DNA from: Gemmatimonadota bacterium
Lineage (GTDB): Bacteria; Gemmatimonadota; Gemmatimonadetes; Gemmatimonadales; GWC2-71-9
DNA length: 7,742 nt
Direction of reading: 5' to 3'
Assembly: GCA_003221085.1 (NCBI GenBank)
Contig: QHUD01000018.1
Location: 3,224 to 10,965 of the forward strand
Both the position numbers and the translations under genes were made by a program. The notes beneath the pieces are model-generated. The model was not told the DNA's origin. It ran no database searches and saw only the letters and a program-made list of their open reading frames with translations. The stretch's first letter is position 1. Every line of letters begins with the position of its first letter. This document shows, in pieces, positions 6,693 to 7,742 of this stretch.

Positions 6693-7742
6693 TGGCCTAC
6701 CCGCTCATCGATCCCAAGCTCTCGGCCGACGCGCTCGAGAAGCAGCTCCTCGCGGCGTGGAAGCACGAGCGCCTGTTCCAGAAGACGCAGGACGCCGCCC
6801 GCTACGGGCCGCCGTTCGTGTTCTACGAGGGGCCGCCGACGGCCAATGGGCGCCCCGGCATCCATCATGTGTTCGCGCGCACCATCAAGGATCTGGTGTG
6901 CCGCTACCACACGATGCTGGGGCAAGGCGTGACCCGCATCGCGGGGTGGGACACCCACGGCCTCCCCGTCGAGATCGAGGTCGAGCGGATGCTCGGGATC
7001 TCGGGCAAGAAGCAGATCGAGGCGTACGGCGTCGAGAAGTTCAACCGCCTGTGCCGCGAGAACGTCTTCAAATACAAGACCGACTGGGAGGCGCTATCGG
7101 AGCGGATCGCCTACTGGCTCGACTACGAGCATCCCTACGTCACCTACACCAATGAATACATCGAGACGGTGTGGTGGCTGCTCAAGCGGCTGTACGAGAA
7201 GGCGCTCCTGTACCGGGGCCACAAAGTGCTGCCGTACTGCCCGCGCTGCGGCACCGCGCTCTCGTCGCACGAGCTCGCGCTCGGCTACGACGAGGTACAG
7301 ACGAACTCGGTGTTCGTCACCTTCCCGCTCGCGAGCGATCCGAAACGCCAGTTAGTCATCTGGACCACCACGCCCTGGACCCTGCTCGCCAACGTCGCCG
7401 TGGCCGTGCATCCCGACCTCGAGTACGGGGAGTACGAGGTGGACGGGGTGCGCTACGTCGTGGCCGCCGAGCGGGCGGCGCACGTCCACGTGGGCGGCAA
7501 GCCGTTGGCTGCCGCGACTCGAGTCGCAGGCTACCGCGGCCGCGAGCTGGTGGGGCAGAAGTACCTTCGGCCCCTTGAAGTCGTGCCACTGCCGCAGGAG
7601 GGCCAGCGGGCCCTGGTCGTGGCCGGTGCGTTCGTGTCCGCCGCGGAGGGGACCGGGCTGGTGCACATGGCTCCGGCGTTCGGCGCGGACGACTACGCCG
7701 TGGCCCAGCAGTACGGCCTCGCGTTCGTGAACCCGGTCGGCC
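6692..7742 (+). CDS. ileS: Isoleucyl-tRNA synthetase, IleRS2-like (3'-truncated by window edge)
   Basis: This class I synthetase charges tRNA-Ile with isoleucine in the cytoplasm. The frame is open from the ATG at 6692 to the window end (350 residues of a protein normally around 1,000). Visible: FYEGPPTANGRPGIHHV (44-60), in which the class I HxGH signature reads GIHH (56-59); GWDTHGLPVE (85-94); a zinc-type CPRCGTALSSHE (183-194); and the start of the CP1 editing domain with the Thr-rich WTTTPWT (224-230) and GTGLVHMAPAFGADDY (320-335, containing the conserved editing Asp). The KMSKS loop and anticodon-binding part lie beyond the window. The wording is that of type 2 (eukaryote-like) IleRS rather than the E. 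coli type, which has HIGH and NGDIHIGH. The ATG shares its A with the TGA of the phosphorylase gene; GGAG at 6677-6680 is a weak, slightly distant ribosome-binding site. Confidence 0.95.
   Translation, partial: MAYPLIDPKLSADALEKQLLAAWKHERLFQKTQDAARYGPPFVFYEGPPTANGRPGIHHVFARTIKDLVCRYHTMLGQGVTRIAGWDTHGLPVEIEVERMLGISGKKQIEAYGVEKFNRLCRENVFKYKTDWEALSERIAYWLDYEHPYVTYTNEYIETVWWLLKRLYEKALLYRGHKVLPYCPRCGTALSSHELALGYDEVQTNSVFVTFPLASDPKRQLVIWTTTPWTLLANVAVAVHPDLEYGEYEVDGVRYVVAAERAAHVHVGGKPLAAATRVAGYRGRELVGQKYLRPLEVVPLPQEGQRALVVAGAFVSAAEGTGLVHMAPAFGADDYAVAQQYGLAFVNPVG

Overview
The window is GC-rich (roughly two thirds G+C by eye) and codes densely on the + strand only. Nine genes are separated by gaps of 46 bases or less or overlap by 1-4 bases. 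There are no RNA genes, insertion sequences, CRISPR arrays or long non-coding stretches. The gene content and order (ABC exporter; folP-cdaA; yggS-divIVA-purine nucleoside phosphorylase-ileS), the weak Shine-Dalgarno sequences and the non-ATG starts suggest a chromosomal segment of an uncultured or soil bacterium. Gemmatimonadota is my best guess. That guess rests on recalled gene order and protein style, not on a search.

Region 1 (1-2729) is the end of a MacB/LolD-type ABC ATPase, followed by two different FtsX-like permeases. Together they look like one ATPase serving a permease heterodimer in the inner membrane. Region 2 (2754-4735) is folP, a dihydropteroate synthase with a roughly 120-residue N-terminal extension. 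It is joined by a TTGA stop/start overlap to cdaA, a membrane-bound diadenylate cyclase that makes c-di-AMP. The usual Firmicutes partners cdaR and glmM do not follow cdaA.

Region 3 (4782 to the end) is yggS (PLP homeostasis), a DivIVA-domain gene, a purine nucleoside phosphorylase and the 5' third of ileS, all joined by short overlaps. It resembles a condensed form of the Firmicutes ylmE(yggS)-sepF-ylmG-ylmH-divIVA-ileS cluster, with sepF, ylmG and ylmH missing and a nucleoside phosphorylase present. A promoter-like sequence sits directly before yggS and would give an almost leaderless transcript.

Points most worth a second look: (a) the DivIVA gene is split by an apparent one-base frameshift near 5746-5760. 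(b) The IleRS active-site signature reads GIHH instead of HxGH, an alteration linked to extreme mupirocin resistance in IleRS2 enzymes. (c) The nucleoside phosphorylase has Asp at the purine-recognition position and probably Val at the ribose-5' position, as methylthioadenosine phosphorylase does. (d) folP and cdaA are translationally coupled. I found no wholly new system. Most of the window is housekeeping with these specific oddities.
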